Below, one piece after another: positions 8,904-16,518 of a DNA stretch of 64,000 nt. The first letter of the stretch is position 1; each line of letters begins with the position of its first letter. The stretch is from JAFECT01 sp963838235 (GTDB taxonomy: Bacteria; Pseudomonadota; Alphaproteobacteria; Caulobacterales; Caulobacteraceae). The translations under genes and the position numbers were made by a program. The notes beneath the pieces are model-generated. The model was not told the DNA's origin and did not search any database. It saw nothing but the letters and a program-made list of their open reading frames with translations. Where the stretch lies: positions 1 to 64,000 of the forward strand of contig CAWIQJ010000003.1 of assembly GCA_963838235.1 (NCBI GenBank). Reading direction: 5' to 3'.

Positions 8904-9163
8904 TTTTTTCCCAGTAGGTCCTTCAGCGCCGAGTTGTCCAACATGGCGTCCGCCAACATCCGCTTCAGCTTGGCGTTCTCATCCTCCAACGCCTTCAGCC
9001 GCCGGGCCTCCGACACGTCCAGGCCGCCGTACTTGGCCTTCCACTTGTAAAACGTCGGCGAGCTGAGCCCGTGCTTGCGGCACACCTCCGCCACCGGAAC
9101 GCCCGTCTCCTGCTCCCGCAGGATCGCAATGATCTGCTCTTCCGTGAACCTCGACCGCTTCAT
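8897..9163 (-). CDS. IS3-family transposase OrfA (HTH)
   Basis: This 88-residue protein starts MKRSRFTEEQIIAIL. It has the HTH_Tnp_1 domain (VAEVCRKHGLSSPTFYKWK) that binds the terminal repeats, followed by a leucine-zipper-like helix (LKALEDENAKLKRML). It overlaps orfB by 7 nt and ends GKKW-stop just after the slippery run. Confidence 0.9.
   Translation of the reverse strand: MKRSRFTEEQIIAILREQETGVPVAEVCRKHGLSSPTFYKWKAKYGGLDVSEARRLKALEDENAKLKRMLADAMLDNSALKDLLGKKW
8903..8909 (-). promoter_or_regulatory. Programmed -1 frameshift site (A7)
   Basis: Seven T on the plus strand read as A7 in the mRNA at the orfA/orfB junction. This is the standard IS3-family slippery signal that yields the OrfAB fusion transposase. 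Confidence 0.7.
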
Positions 9164-9226
9164 CTGTCCGTCCTTTCCTGGGGCGGACCCTAGTTATTCC
9201 TGGCGGAGTTTCAGGGGGTCACGTCA

Positions 9227-9230
9227 GCGG
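9227..9230. repeat. Target-site duplication, right copy (GCGG)
   Basis: This matches 7953-7956. Together they define the insertion point in the exonuclease gene. Confidence 0.85.
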
Positions 9231-9954
9231 CTGTCAAGGGCTGGGCGGCGCGTACGAGCCAATCATCAAGCGACATGCTGGTTTCGCGCATGGCGCGCAC
9301 GAGGATGGTGCCGGTAGCGCGCGCATCCTCGGCCGCGTCATGGTGATTGAAACTGACTCCGAAATCACGACACAGATCGCCTAGTCCATAGCCGGCATGG
9401 GCGTATTTCGCCCAGGTGCGGCGGACGAACTCGCGTAGCGTCCAGCCAGCGGCAGGTTAAGGTGTCCAGCCGGTGCTTTTCGGTCGCGCGCTGAAGTGCA
9501 GCACGGTCGAAAAGGGTATGGCAAACCACCACAGCGCCCGAAGCCCGCTTTCGAATTTCCGGGTAGATCGCTTCGAACTTGGGCGCCCTCGCACCTTAAT
9601 GTCGTCGATGCCGTGGATCGAGATGTTGATATAGTCGAAGTAGTCTTCCGGATCGACGAGCGTCGAAAAGGTCTCAGCTGGCTCGCCGTTTCGGAAGGTG
9701 ACCAAACCGACCTGGCAGATGCTGCTGAGGTCGGCATTCGCTGTCTCAAAATCGAGGGCTACAAAATCCATGGTCACGCCTCCTGGAGGCATACAACCAA
9801 AGACTGTGGCTATGGCAAAGCTGTTCTAGAGGCCTGCTGGGCCTGCTAAGGCTTTCACATAAAACGATTTTTATTCGTTGAATTATAGTCGGCATTGATA
9901 TATAATATCTTTTATGTTCATCGCCGCAAATGGCGTGAATACAAAAGGAATTTT

Positions 9955-11190
9955 ATGGCCACGACGCTCTGGGGGAAGGTCTATTACGGGGACACATATG
10001 CTGGCGAGCTCGTCGAAGAGCCGGGCGGCCGATGCGTGTTCACGTACGACCGCACCTATCTGGAGCAGCAGGGCCCGGCTGTAGCCTTCACACTCCCTCG
10101 GAGTGACAGACCCTACTTCAGCGAGCCGGGCCTTCACCCCTTCTTTGACAACCTGGTGGCTGAAGGCTGGCTGCGCAACGCTCAGGCGCGCGCGTTGAAG
10201 ATCCAGCCGGCCAACCGCTTCGCTCTTCTGCTCGCGTTCGGACATGACTGCGCGGGAGCGGTCAAGATCATCGACCCGTCGATCGCGCCAAAGGTGGCCC
10301 TCGACCTCGGGGACGATACCGTCTCAGCGGCCGTTGCAAGCCGCGCCTCGCTTTCTGGTGTCCAGCCAAAGCTGCTCGCAGTTAGGGAGGGCAAGAGCTA
10401 CAGGCCGGCGCGCGGCGACGAGACTTCGCATTACATCGCCAAACTCCCGTCAGGAACGCTACGCGATATCGTCGAGAATGAATACATCACGACGGAGGCC
10501 AACCGCGCTCTTCTTCCAGACGATCAGATCGTCTCGGTTGAAGTCGCAACTATCGACGGCGTTCGCGACCGTGCGCTTGTGGTGGAACGGTTCGACCGGC
10601 TTCCCGGGGGCGCTAAAATCCACTTCGAGGAGTTCAACCAGCTCCTTGGCCGTCACTCGGGCGCTGAGAAGTACGAGGCCAGCTATGATGACATGGCGGC
10701 TTTTGTCCGAACGACGCCGACCTGCGTGCCCGTCGATGCGTGGCGGCTCTTCCGGCGCGAACTGGTCTGTTTTCTGACCGGCAACACCGACGCGCATCTG
10801 AAGAACTTCGCCATGTTTCATGCGCCAGGAGGGCTTCGCCTGACGCCGGCCTATGATCTGGTGGCGGCCGCGCTCTATCCCGAGTTTGACACGCTCGCTC
10901 TCAAGCTCGGAAATGCGGACAACGTCAAAATCGAAGCGATCCGGCCGAAGCACGTCGTCGCGCTGGGCGAGGCCCACGGACTCGATACGACCGCGGTCCT
11001 CGACGTGGTCAGGAAACTCGACCTTCGCCGCGGGCCGGCGGAAAAGGCAATTATCGCAGCGGCAAAGCGTGTCGGTGCGGACGGGCTCGGGCAGAACCTC
11101 ATCAACTTCATGGAGCACAGATGGAACGGGACTTTCGCCTCAATTGGACAGTTCTTGTCGAAGAAGCAGTCCGGCAGCGGCGAAAGCTGA
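9955..11190 (+). CDS. hipA: HipA-like Ser/Thr kinase toxin
   Basis: This 411-residue protein has a HipA N-terminal subdomain (about 1-105, WGKVYYGDTYAGELVEE) and a kinase-like C-terminal domain. Landmarks are SLSGVQPKLL near 133-140 (nucleotide/Ser loop), the catalytic loop GNTDAHLKNFAMF (Asp about 279) and the metal-binding Asp in PAYDLVAA (about 301). E. coli HipA phosphorylates glutamyl-tRNA synthetase; the target here is unknown. The start at 9955 is chosen for MATTLWGKV with AAGGA before it. The upstream 100 bp are AT-rich and probably hold the promoter. The last 70 bp overlap the next gene, and the kinase-first order is the reverse of classical hipBA. Confidence 0.9.
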   Translation: MATTLWGKVYYGDTYAGELVEEPGGRCVFTYDRTYLEQQGPAVAFTLPRSDRPYFSEPGLHPFFDNLVAEGWLRNAQARALKIQPANRFALLLAFGHDCAGAVKIIDPSIAPKVALDLGDDTVSAAVASRASLSGVQPKLLAVREGKSYRPARGDETSHYIAKLPSGTLRDIVENEYITTEANRALLPDDQIVSVEVATIDGVRDRALVVERFDRLPGGAKIHFEEFNQLLGRHSGAEKYEASYDDMAAFVRTTPTCVPVDAWRLFRRELVCFLTGNTDAHLKNFAMFHAPGGLRLTPAYDLVAAALYPEFDTLALKLGNADNVKIEAIRPKHVVALGEAHGLDTTAVLDVVRKLDLRRGPAEKAIIAAAKRVGADGLGQNLINFMEHRWNGTFASIGQFLSKKQSGSGES

Positions 11191-11591
11191 ATCTGACCCA
11201 GCAGCAGCTTGCTGCGCTGGCAAAGGTGAGCACGCCGACGGTTTCGCGTTTTGAACAGGCCGAGAAGAACGTCCAGCTCTCGTCGGTTCTGGCCATCCTT
11301 GAGATTCTCGGGATGACCGACACGCGCACGCTGGTCTTTCCCGATCCAGAGTATCGCTACGACAGCAGTGAAGGTGTGACCTTTTGGGGCCAGGACGGGA
11401 ACGCGCGCGTGAAGTGCAAGATCTCCCGCGAAGCGCTCGATGACCATTTCTCCGAACGCGATAAATTGCGATCGGAGGACGCGTTTAAGAAATATCGCAC
11501 CGAGATCGAAGCCATTGCCCGCCGCAAGTATCTGACGGGGCAGCTTGAGCCCGACGGCAGCGTTCTGATCCGGACACTGGAACTCGTGTAA
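11121..11591 (+). CDS. Xre antitoxin/regulator with DUF1488-like tail (HipB-like)
   Basis: This 156-residue protein has a helix-turn-helix at about 20-70 (LNLTQQQLAALAKVSTPTVS, then RFEQ) and a C-terminal domain beginning GVTFWGQDGNARVKCKISREAL. That domain resembles DUF1488, a small domain otherwise found alone. It starts inside hipA at an ATG preceded by GGAG, so translation is coupled. By position and HTH it is the expected partner and repressor of the HipA kinase. The DUF1488-like extension is unusual for a HipB. Confidence 0.82.
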   Translation: MERDFRLNWTVLVEEAVRQRRKLNLTQQQLAALAKVSTPTVSRFEQAEKNVQLSSVLAILEILGMTDTRTLVFPDPEYRYDSSEGVTFWGQDGNARVKCKISREALDDHFSERDKLRSEDAFKKYRTEIEAIARRKYLTGQLEPDGSVLIRTLELV

Positions 11592-11604
11592 CAGGAAGAG
11601 CAGC

Positions 11605-13017
11605 ATGCCACGCATACCTCCCGAACTGATGTCGACGGGTAAGCAACCCGGTGGGCGGGATGACCTGCTCCAGGCTCTTTCGCAGCGAGACACCATCGAC
11701 CAGCTTGATCGGCTCGGAACGGGCGATTGGACCGTCCTGTATGAGTTCGAGCAAACTGAAGAGGGAAGCCGTTGGGCCTATTCCGCGCTCATTCGCCCAG
11801 AGGAGGCCGCGGCATCGCTTGACGATAGTTCATGCGATCTGTCACCCAACGCGGGCGCACCCGGCTTTTCCCAGTCCTACGAAGGTGGGGAAACGAAAAC
11901 GACCTACGAGCGCTTCGGGTCGGCCGGTGCCGAACCGATAGTCCACATCCGCGCCTTTTCAGACCTGAAACCTCGTCAAATCGAGCTTAGTGAGGAGTTT
12001 CGGCACTTCCACAACCTCTATCATGATCGGCACAACGATCGTTATATTCAGATCACGGAAGCGGGTGACGAGATTGTCGTTGCCGAGATCGAGCCCGACC
12101 GGGTTCGCGTTCGTACACGCCATCTTCGCCAGTATCTCGCCGCCCGTCAGCTCTTCCTCGGTCTTTTCTTCGACATTCGCATACACCGCCCCGTCGAGTT
12201 CCGCTCCGCCAAGGCAGTCTTGCCATCAGAGGAAGTGACGCGGGCTCACGTCCGATACTCGTTCCATGTGGGCGACGACCAGTTCATCGGGCCTTCCCGC
12301 GGGTCATTCTCGCGCCTCTACGGTAAGAGGCTGGTCGCGCCGCCACAACAATCTAATGCCGGCGTGTGGCCGTTTGAGGAAAGGGACGAGCGGTTTGTAG
12401 AATTCGTCATTGGCACGGACGACGACGGTCGCGCCATCTCCCATAGTTGCGATCCAGGCGGGCTCGCCAATTACTTCGGCGCCAATGAAGGCGCGCCTCA
12501 CTTCCTCACGCCCGTTTGGTTCAGCAGAGCTGTGCTCGCGAAGTATTACGAGCATCCCGAGAAGTACGAGATCGACGATGGCCAACTCCGCTGCGGCTCG
12601 CTCTGGGGTCTCAGGATGGACAATGACCTTCACGACCATGTCGTCGTCTATCTCGGGGACCTCGGAGAGACCCTTACGTATGAGGAGCAAATGTACTGGC
12701 GCAACTTTAACGTCACGCCAGCTGCCACGCGCACGAGCGAAACAAATTTTCGTCGTTCGTTCCTTGCCCAGTTCGCGGACGCCTCCTCACCGGACCATGT
12801 GTTCAAGCGGCGATACGTTGATCTCAAGGAGGCCTGGGAACGCGCCTATGGCTGGCCCCTATTTCGGCCTCTCCATCCGCAAGATGCGCATGTCATCAGT
12901 CGTCTGCGCGTGCCATTGACGGACGCTGTCAACGAGTTCGAGGGGCAGTTGCTCATGCCAAACGCGAATTTCCTTGTCTCTAAGGTTGCGCAAACTTCCA
13001 CTTACAGTAGAGCTTAG
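11605..13017 (+). CDS. Unknown protein of the hip operon (470 aa)
   Basis: This soluble-looking 470-residue protein has no signal peptide or membrane helix. It is rich in aromatic and acidic residues. The most conserved-looking segment is the C-terminal half: HSCDPGGLANYFGANEGAPH, then PVWFSRAVLAKYYEHPEKY, then GLRMDNDLHDHVVVYLGDLG. It begins 14 nt after the regulator stop, with a GGAAGAG before the start, so it belongs to the same operon. No nuclease, kinase or ATPase motif is visible. It could be an effector, a target-binding factor or an unrelated island passenger. The family is not known to me. Confidence 0.75.
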   Translation: MPRIPPELMSTGKQPGGRDDLLQALSQRDTIDQLDRLGTGDWTVLYEFEQTEEGSRWAYSALIRPEEAAASLDDSSCDLSPNAGAPGFSQSYEGGETKTTYERFGSAGAEPIVHIRAFSDLKPRQIELSEEFRHFHNLYHDRHNDRYIQITEAGDEIVVAEIEPDRVRVRTRHLRQYLAARQLFLGLFFDIRIHRPVEFRSAKAVLPSEEVTRAHVRYSFHVGDDQFIGPSRGSFSRLYGKRLVAPPQQSNAGVWPFEERDERFVEFVIGTDDDGRAISHSCDPGGLANYFGANEGAPHFLTPVWFSRAVLAKYYEHPEKYEIDDGQLRCGSLWGLRMDNDLHDHVVVYLGDLGETLTYEEQMYWRNFNVTPAATRTSETNFRRSFLAQFADASSPDHVFKRRYVDLKEAWERAYGWPLFRPLHPQDAHVISRLRVPLTDAVNEFEGQLLMPNANFLVSKVAQTSTYSRA

Positions 13018-13100
13018 TCCCGGCACAGACAAGGAATGCTGCTCAGTCTCGCAAGAGCCGGTCGGGGTGACCGACAGCCAAGCGCCAAAGGGGCTAGGAG

Positions 13101-13652
13101 ATGACCGCGAAATCACCAGGCAAGAAAGCCACGGCCTCTCGCAGGCCGAGGGAGCGCAAGGACGAGACGCCGACGCCCGAGCATCTAGCGTGGGTCATTG
13201 AGCGGCGAGCGGCCAACCAACAGGTGACGCTGCGGCTCTACGAGATATTTCATGCCCGCCGCGTTATTCCCGAGGAACTTCATTACCGTGCACAGGACCT
13301 TGTAGCTGTCTCATTCTCGCTTTGGCGGGCGGTCTTTCTGGCAGACCGAACCGGCGTGAAGGAATTCAAGGACGAAGATGCAGAGAAGTTTCTCGCAAAA
13401 ATGCTGACCGACAACGCGATCACTTACACGCAGGATCGAAACACGCGGGAATGGTCTTGCAACTACTACCTTGGCAATGCGCGTCACCGTTTGGAGACCG
13501 CAGCCAAGCGGTGGCCGTCGATTGAACGGCATCTGGGCAAACACGGAAGTGCTAGAACGCGCTGGGACGCACTTCAGGCCGGCTTCACTGAGGGTGTTGC
13601 CCATTTGGCGGCCGAGCTGAAGGCGATTTCGAAGAAATCGCCGAAAAAATAA
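13101..13652 (+). CDS. Unknown protein of the hip operon (183 aa)
   Basis: This basic protein has a Lys/Arg-rich N-terminus (TAKSPGKKATASRRPRERK) and a Lys-rich C-terminal tail (SKKSPKK), both consistent with nucleic-acid contact. The middle is helical (EIFHARRVIPEELHYRAQDL ...). It follows the 470-residue gene by 83 nt in the same direction. No domain is recognised. Downstream sequence becomes AT-rich and then reaches the tRNA fragment that closes the island. Confidence 0.65.
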   Translation: MTAKSPGKKATASRRPRERKDETPTPEHLAWVIERRAANQQVTLRLYEIFHARRVIPEELHYRAQDLVAVSFSLWRAVFLADRTGVKEFKDEDAEKFLAKMLTDNAITYTQDRNTREWSCNYYLGNARHRLETAAKRWPSIERHLGKHGSARTRWDALQAGFTEGVAHLAAELKAISKKSPKK

Positions 13653-13790
13653 GGCAATTCAATCGGTTGCGGGAATCGATTTACCCCGGCAAACTGGTGC
13701 CTTAGATCACCTCCCATTTACACAATCTCTTACACACAAAATTTCGGCCCAGAAAAAATCCAATTATATCAATATATTGGTTATGTCTCA
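13653..13790. other. AT-rich non-coding stretch at the island edge
   Basis: No gene is seen. The base composition drops sharply (for example around 13720-13785, with AATTATATCAATATATTGG) compared with the GC-rich DNA on either side, as is common at the junction of an integrated element. With the tRNA fragment it fills most of the 420 bp between the hip operon and sulP. Confidence 0.5.
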
Positions 13791-13847
13791 GCGGACTTAA
13801 AATCTGCTTCCCGAAAGGGGGTGTGGGGATTCCCTCCGTCCGCACCA
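13791..13847 (+). tRNA. Defective 3' fragment of tRNA-Leu(UAA), probable attachment site
   Basis: The sequence holds an anticodon stem GCGGA/TCTGC around the loop CTTAAAA (anticodon TAA), a long variable arm (CCC-GAAA-GGGG) and the acceptor end CGTCCGCACCA with encoded CCA. The 5' acceptor strand and D arm are absent upstream, and the T arm has lost about five bases (no TTCGA). It cannot make a tRNA. A 3' tRNA remnant at the end of foreign DNA is the usual footprint of integrase-mediated insertion. Confidence 0.6.
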
Positions 13848-14074
13848 GGGGAGAGCGGCGTGGAGAACGTTACTCCCATCATCGAGATTTCCACTTTCGT
13901 ACGCGCTTGGCTCGCCGAGGAGGGAAGGCTCCCTCCTGGCGCAAGCGCGAAGCGACTGCGCGGCAGCTCAGACTTTTCTGACCGGTCCGCCAACTTAGGC
14001 CAGCCCCGAGCGCCGTCGCTTGTTCAGGGTGTTTGCGGGCGGTGCAGCCCGACTAGAATGAGCTTTGGCCAGCT

Positions 14075-15355
14075 CTATTCGCCTTCCTCGGCAACGCGAC
14101 ACGCGAGGACTGCGAACGCGGCGGCAAGCAGACAACCGCCGACGATGCCGAATGTCAGGCCCTTAGCAACTGTGAGGCCGAAGGTGGTGGTGAGCACCGC
14201 AGCCGTGCGCCAGTTGCACAGGAGGCGCATAACCTCCGCCTTCTCCGCCATGTTCCAGGACACCACCACCAACACCCCGGCCAGCGCCGAGAGCGGTACA
14301 AAGCTCGCCAGCGGTGCTGCGAACAGCACAAACAGCAGCAGGAAGCCCGAGTGCATCATGCCGGATAACGGGCTACGACCGCCCGCCCGGATGTTGGCGG
14401 CGGTGCGCGCAATGGTGCCTGTGACGCTGATACCACCGAAAAGCGCCGAAACCACGTTGGCGACGCCCTGCGCGATAAGCTCCATGTTCGGGCGGTGACG
14501 GCGCGCAGTCATGCCGTCCGCTACTTTCGCCGACAGCAGGCTTTCGATACCGCCGAGGAGGGTGAAAGACAGCGCGGTCGGCAGCAGTCGCAGCACAAGA
14601 TCACGCGTAATCGGCGGCAGGCGAGGCATCGGGAGCCCGTGCGGCAGCGCGCCGAAGCGGCTACCTATAGTCTCAACCGGAAGCCGCAACGCAGCAGCTA
14701 TGACGGACGCCGCCGCTACGGCGAACAGCATGCTGGGCCAAGTCGGTCGCAGGCGCTTCAGCAGAAAGATCAAGCCGGCTGATCCCAAGCCCAGCGCAAG
14801 CGTGATCAGGCTGAGCGTCGGCAGGGCATGCGCCAACGCGATCAGCTTGGGGATCAGCGGGCCAGGTTCTGGACCCGATAGGGCAAGGCCTCCCAAATCC
14901 TTCAACTGACTAGCGAGGATGGTGACTGCGATTCCGACGGTGAAACCCACCGTCACCGCATGCGGGATGTGACGGATCAGCGAGCCCAGCCGCAGCACGC
15001 CCACCAGCGTCAGCAGTGCGCCCGACATCAACACAGTCAGTAGCAGGCCCTCGACACCGAAACGGCTCACCGTTGCGGCAACCAAAACAATGAACGCTCC
15101 GGCGGGACCTCCGATCTGGTAGCGGCTGCCGCCTAAGGCCGAGACCAGAAACCCGCCGATGATTGCCGTAGTCAGGCCGCGCGCGGGCGACACCCCCGAA
15201 GCCACCGCGATCGCCATCGATAGCGGTAGCGCGACGATTGCCACCGTCAGCGCCGCCAGTGCGTCCCGGCGCAAGAGGTCAAGCCCGTAGCCCTCGCCAA
15301 GGCTGGTGGCGAGCTTCGGTCGTAGCAGGTGAGCGGTGGCGGAACCGTCAGGCAT
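14075..15355 (-). CDS. SulP-family anion transporter without STAS domain
   Basis: This 426-residue inner-membrane protein has about 10-12 hydrophobic segments. It shows the SulP signature region (ALTVAIVALPLSMAIAVASG near 35-55) and SRYQIGGPAGAF shortly after. The C-terminus ends right after the last helix (CRVAEEGE), so the usual cytoplasmic STAS domain is missing. The family carries sulfate, bicarbonate or other anions by H+ or Na+ symport; the substrate here is unknown. A small Xre regulator lies just upstream on the same strand. Confidence 0.9.
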   Translation of the reverse strand: MPDGSATAHLLRPKLATSLGEGYGLDLLRRDALAALTVAIVALPLSMAIAVASGVSPARGLTTAIIGGFLVSALGGSRYQIGGPAGAFIVLVAATVSRFGVEGLLLTVLMSGALLTLVGVLRLGSLIRHIPHAVTVGFTVGIAVTILASQLKDLGGLALSGPEPGPLIPKLIALAHALPTLSLITLALGLGSAGLIFLLKRLRPTWPSMLFAVAAASVIAAALRLPVETIGSRFGALPHGLPMPRLPPITRDLVLRLLPTALSFTLLGGIESLLSAKVADGMTARRHRPNMELIAQGVANVVSALFGGISVTGTIARTAANIRAGGRSPLSGMMHSGFLLLFVLFAAPLASFVPLSALAGVLVVVSWNMAEKAEVMRLLCNWRTAAVLTTTFGLTVAKGLTFGIVGGCLLAAAFAVLACRVAEEGE

Positions 15356-15460
15356 AGGACAACGATCTAAGAGGGTCGGTCGGCAGGCGTTTTCTCGCTA
15401 GCCGATCCGGCGCTGAAGGGAACCACAAGCTGCCGGTTTTCCGCAGGCGACCGATTGTCC

Positions 15461-15712
15461 CTATGAGCTTTCGATCAGCCGCACGCCGCGACCGGTCCCT
15501 TCGCTGCGGCCGCCCGGGCCGATCAGCTCGACGCCGGCGGTGTTGAGCGCATTGACCACCTTCTCGAGACTGTCGACCACCGCCCGCACAGTTCCAGTGC
15601 TCGCCTCCATCCGCTGGATAGTTGGCAACGATACCCCGGAAAGTCGGGCAAGCTCGCGCTGGTCGATACCCAGGAGCGCCCGCGCTGCCCTCATCTGTGC
15701 GGCGGTAATCAT
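15461..15712 (-). CDS. Small Xre-family regulator
   Basis: This 83-residue single-domain helix-turn-helix protein reads QMRAARALLGIDQRELARLS then GVSLPTIQRMEAS. The C-terminus ends in the frequently seen AGVELIGPGG motif. It is upstream of and co-directional with the SulP gene (105 nt gap), so control of the transporter is a reasonable guess. A larger overlapping open frame at 15348-15866 is a shadow. Confidence 0.8.
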   Translation of the reverse strand: MITAAQMRAARALLGIDQRELARLSGVSLPTIQRMEASTGTVRAVVDSLEKVVNALNTAGVELIGPGGRSEGTGRGVRLIESS

Positions 15713-15774
15713 ACGGCTGCCTATAAAGGGGTTTTGGCGCGCGGCAAGGCGCGCCGGCGGCGCCGGTCGCGCGC

Positions 15775-16404
15775 TTAGTCATCCCGCACCTGTTGTCCGA
15801 CGATGATCGTGTTACCCAGGGTCGGCGAAACCACCGACAGCGCCCGGGCGCTGAAGCCCTGATCACGCAGTATCGATACGACTTGGCGCGCTGATGGGGA
15901 GTCCGGCCCGTCCGCCACGTTCCAAACGACCAAGCCCCCGTCGGTCGCCTTGATGAGCAGTTCGGCGAAGGCCGGTGTCAAGAAGGGCCCAGGGATATTA
16001 TGGCCGCGAAACAGATCCACCGCGATCGCATCCCAGCGCCGGTCCGTGGCGCGCAGGAATGCGCTTGCGTCTGCGCATACGCACTCGACCGCCTCCGGCA
16101 GGTGGAACCACTTCTTCGCCAGGACGAAAGATTCCGCGAAATCATCCACAGCCGTCACGCGCGACCGCTGGCGGTCCAGCATCGTCGCCAGCGCGCCCCC
16201 AGCGGTGCCGAGCAGGAGAACCTCACTCGCCCGGCGTAGGAGGTGCGCCATCGATTTCACATAGTCGAGATGGCTTTCGCCGAGCGGGCCGACGTGGGTG
16301 TAGAGGGTCCCGTTCTCGAAATAGAGCCGCGACCGATCCCGCCGCCGCTCGAAAATCGTGACCTCGCGCGACTCGTCGGCGCAGCGCTCCAACTGGACCA
16401 TCAC
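15775..16404 (-). CDS. Spermidine-synthase-like SAM-dependent methyltransferase
   Basis: This 209-residue protein has a Rossmann fold. The SAM-binding glycine motif is VLLLGTAGGALATML (about residue 62), followed by an acidic end of strand 2 (VTAVDDFAES) and WDAIAVDLFRGHNIPG. The family of polyamine-synthase-like proteins often lacks the N-terminal beta domain, as here. The residues that select an aminopropyl over a methyl donor cannot be judged, so the reaction is unassigned. Confidence 0.7.
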   Translation of the reverse strand: MMVQLERCADESREVTIFERRRDRSRLYFENGTLYTHVGPLGESHLDYVKSMAHLLRRASEVLLLGTAGGALATMLDRQRSRVTAVDDFAESFVLAKKWFHLPEAVECVCADASAFLRATDRRWDAIAVDLFRGHNIPGPFLTPAFAELLIKATDGGLVVWNVADGPDSPSARQVVSILRDQGFSARALSVVSPTLGNTIIVGQQVRDD

Positions 16405-16518
16405 CCGGTTGCCTCACAACTGATGTGCGAAGCATCATATTACAGGTTTAGTGTTGGATTTATCAATGCTGGTGTCTGACCGTGCGACGAACAGAACGAG
16501 AACATAATGTTCCGTACT

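Larger units (their letters stand above)
7957..9226 (-). mobile_element. IS3-family (IS407-like) insertion sequence
   Basis: The 1270-bp element is bounded by inverted repeats starting TGACGTGACCCCC at both ends; similarity continues imperfectly for about 38 bp (shared CTC, CCAG, ATAAC and GTCC blocks). It carries orfA and orfB on the minus strand with a slippery A7 run between them. GCGG flanks both ends. It lies inside the exonuclease-BRCT gene. Confidence 0.9.
7640..9771 (-). pseudogene. DnaQ-like 3'-5' exonuclease with BRCT domain, split by an IS
   Basis: The N-terminal part starts at the ATG at 9771 (AGGAGG 8 nt upstream) with the exonuclease motif I FVALDFETAN. It continues to the motif III region FNHHDAAEDARATG at about 9330. 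The C-terminal part (7640-7956) is a BRCT domain (VAVFTGALPIPR ... TTLLVVGDQD). Removing the IS at 7957-9226 and one target copy rejoins PLTAA to VKITREG in frame. Two extra one-base frame problems lie in the N-terminal half: a missing G opposite the CCC run at 9586-9588, and one near 9425. The intact enzyme would be a DEDDh nuclease. Confidence 0.8.

Noticed and set aside
13791..13847. A functional tRNA-Leu
   Set aside because: The 5' acceptor strand and D arm are missing and the T arm is shortened, so it cannot fold as a tRNA.
13821..14498. A plus-strand frame of 225 codons overlapping the sulP 3' end
   Set aside because: The second half is antisense to SulP and the sequence is low-complexity; no motif is seen.
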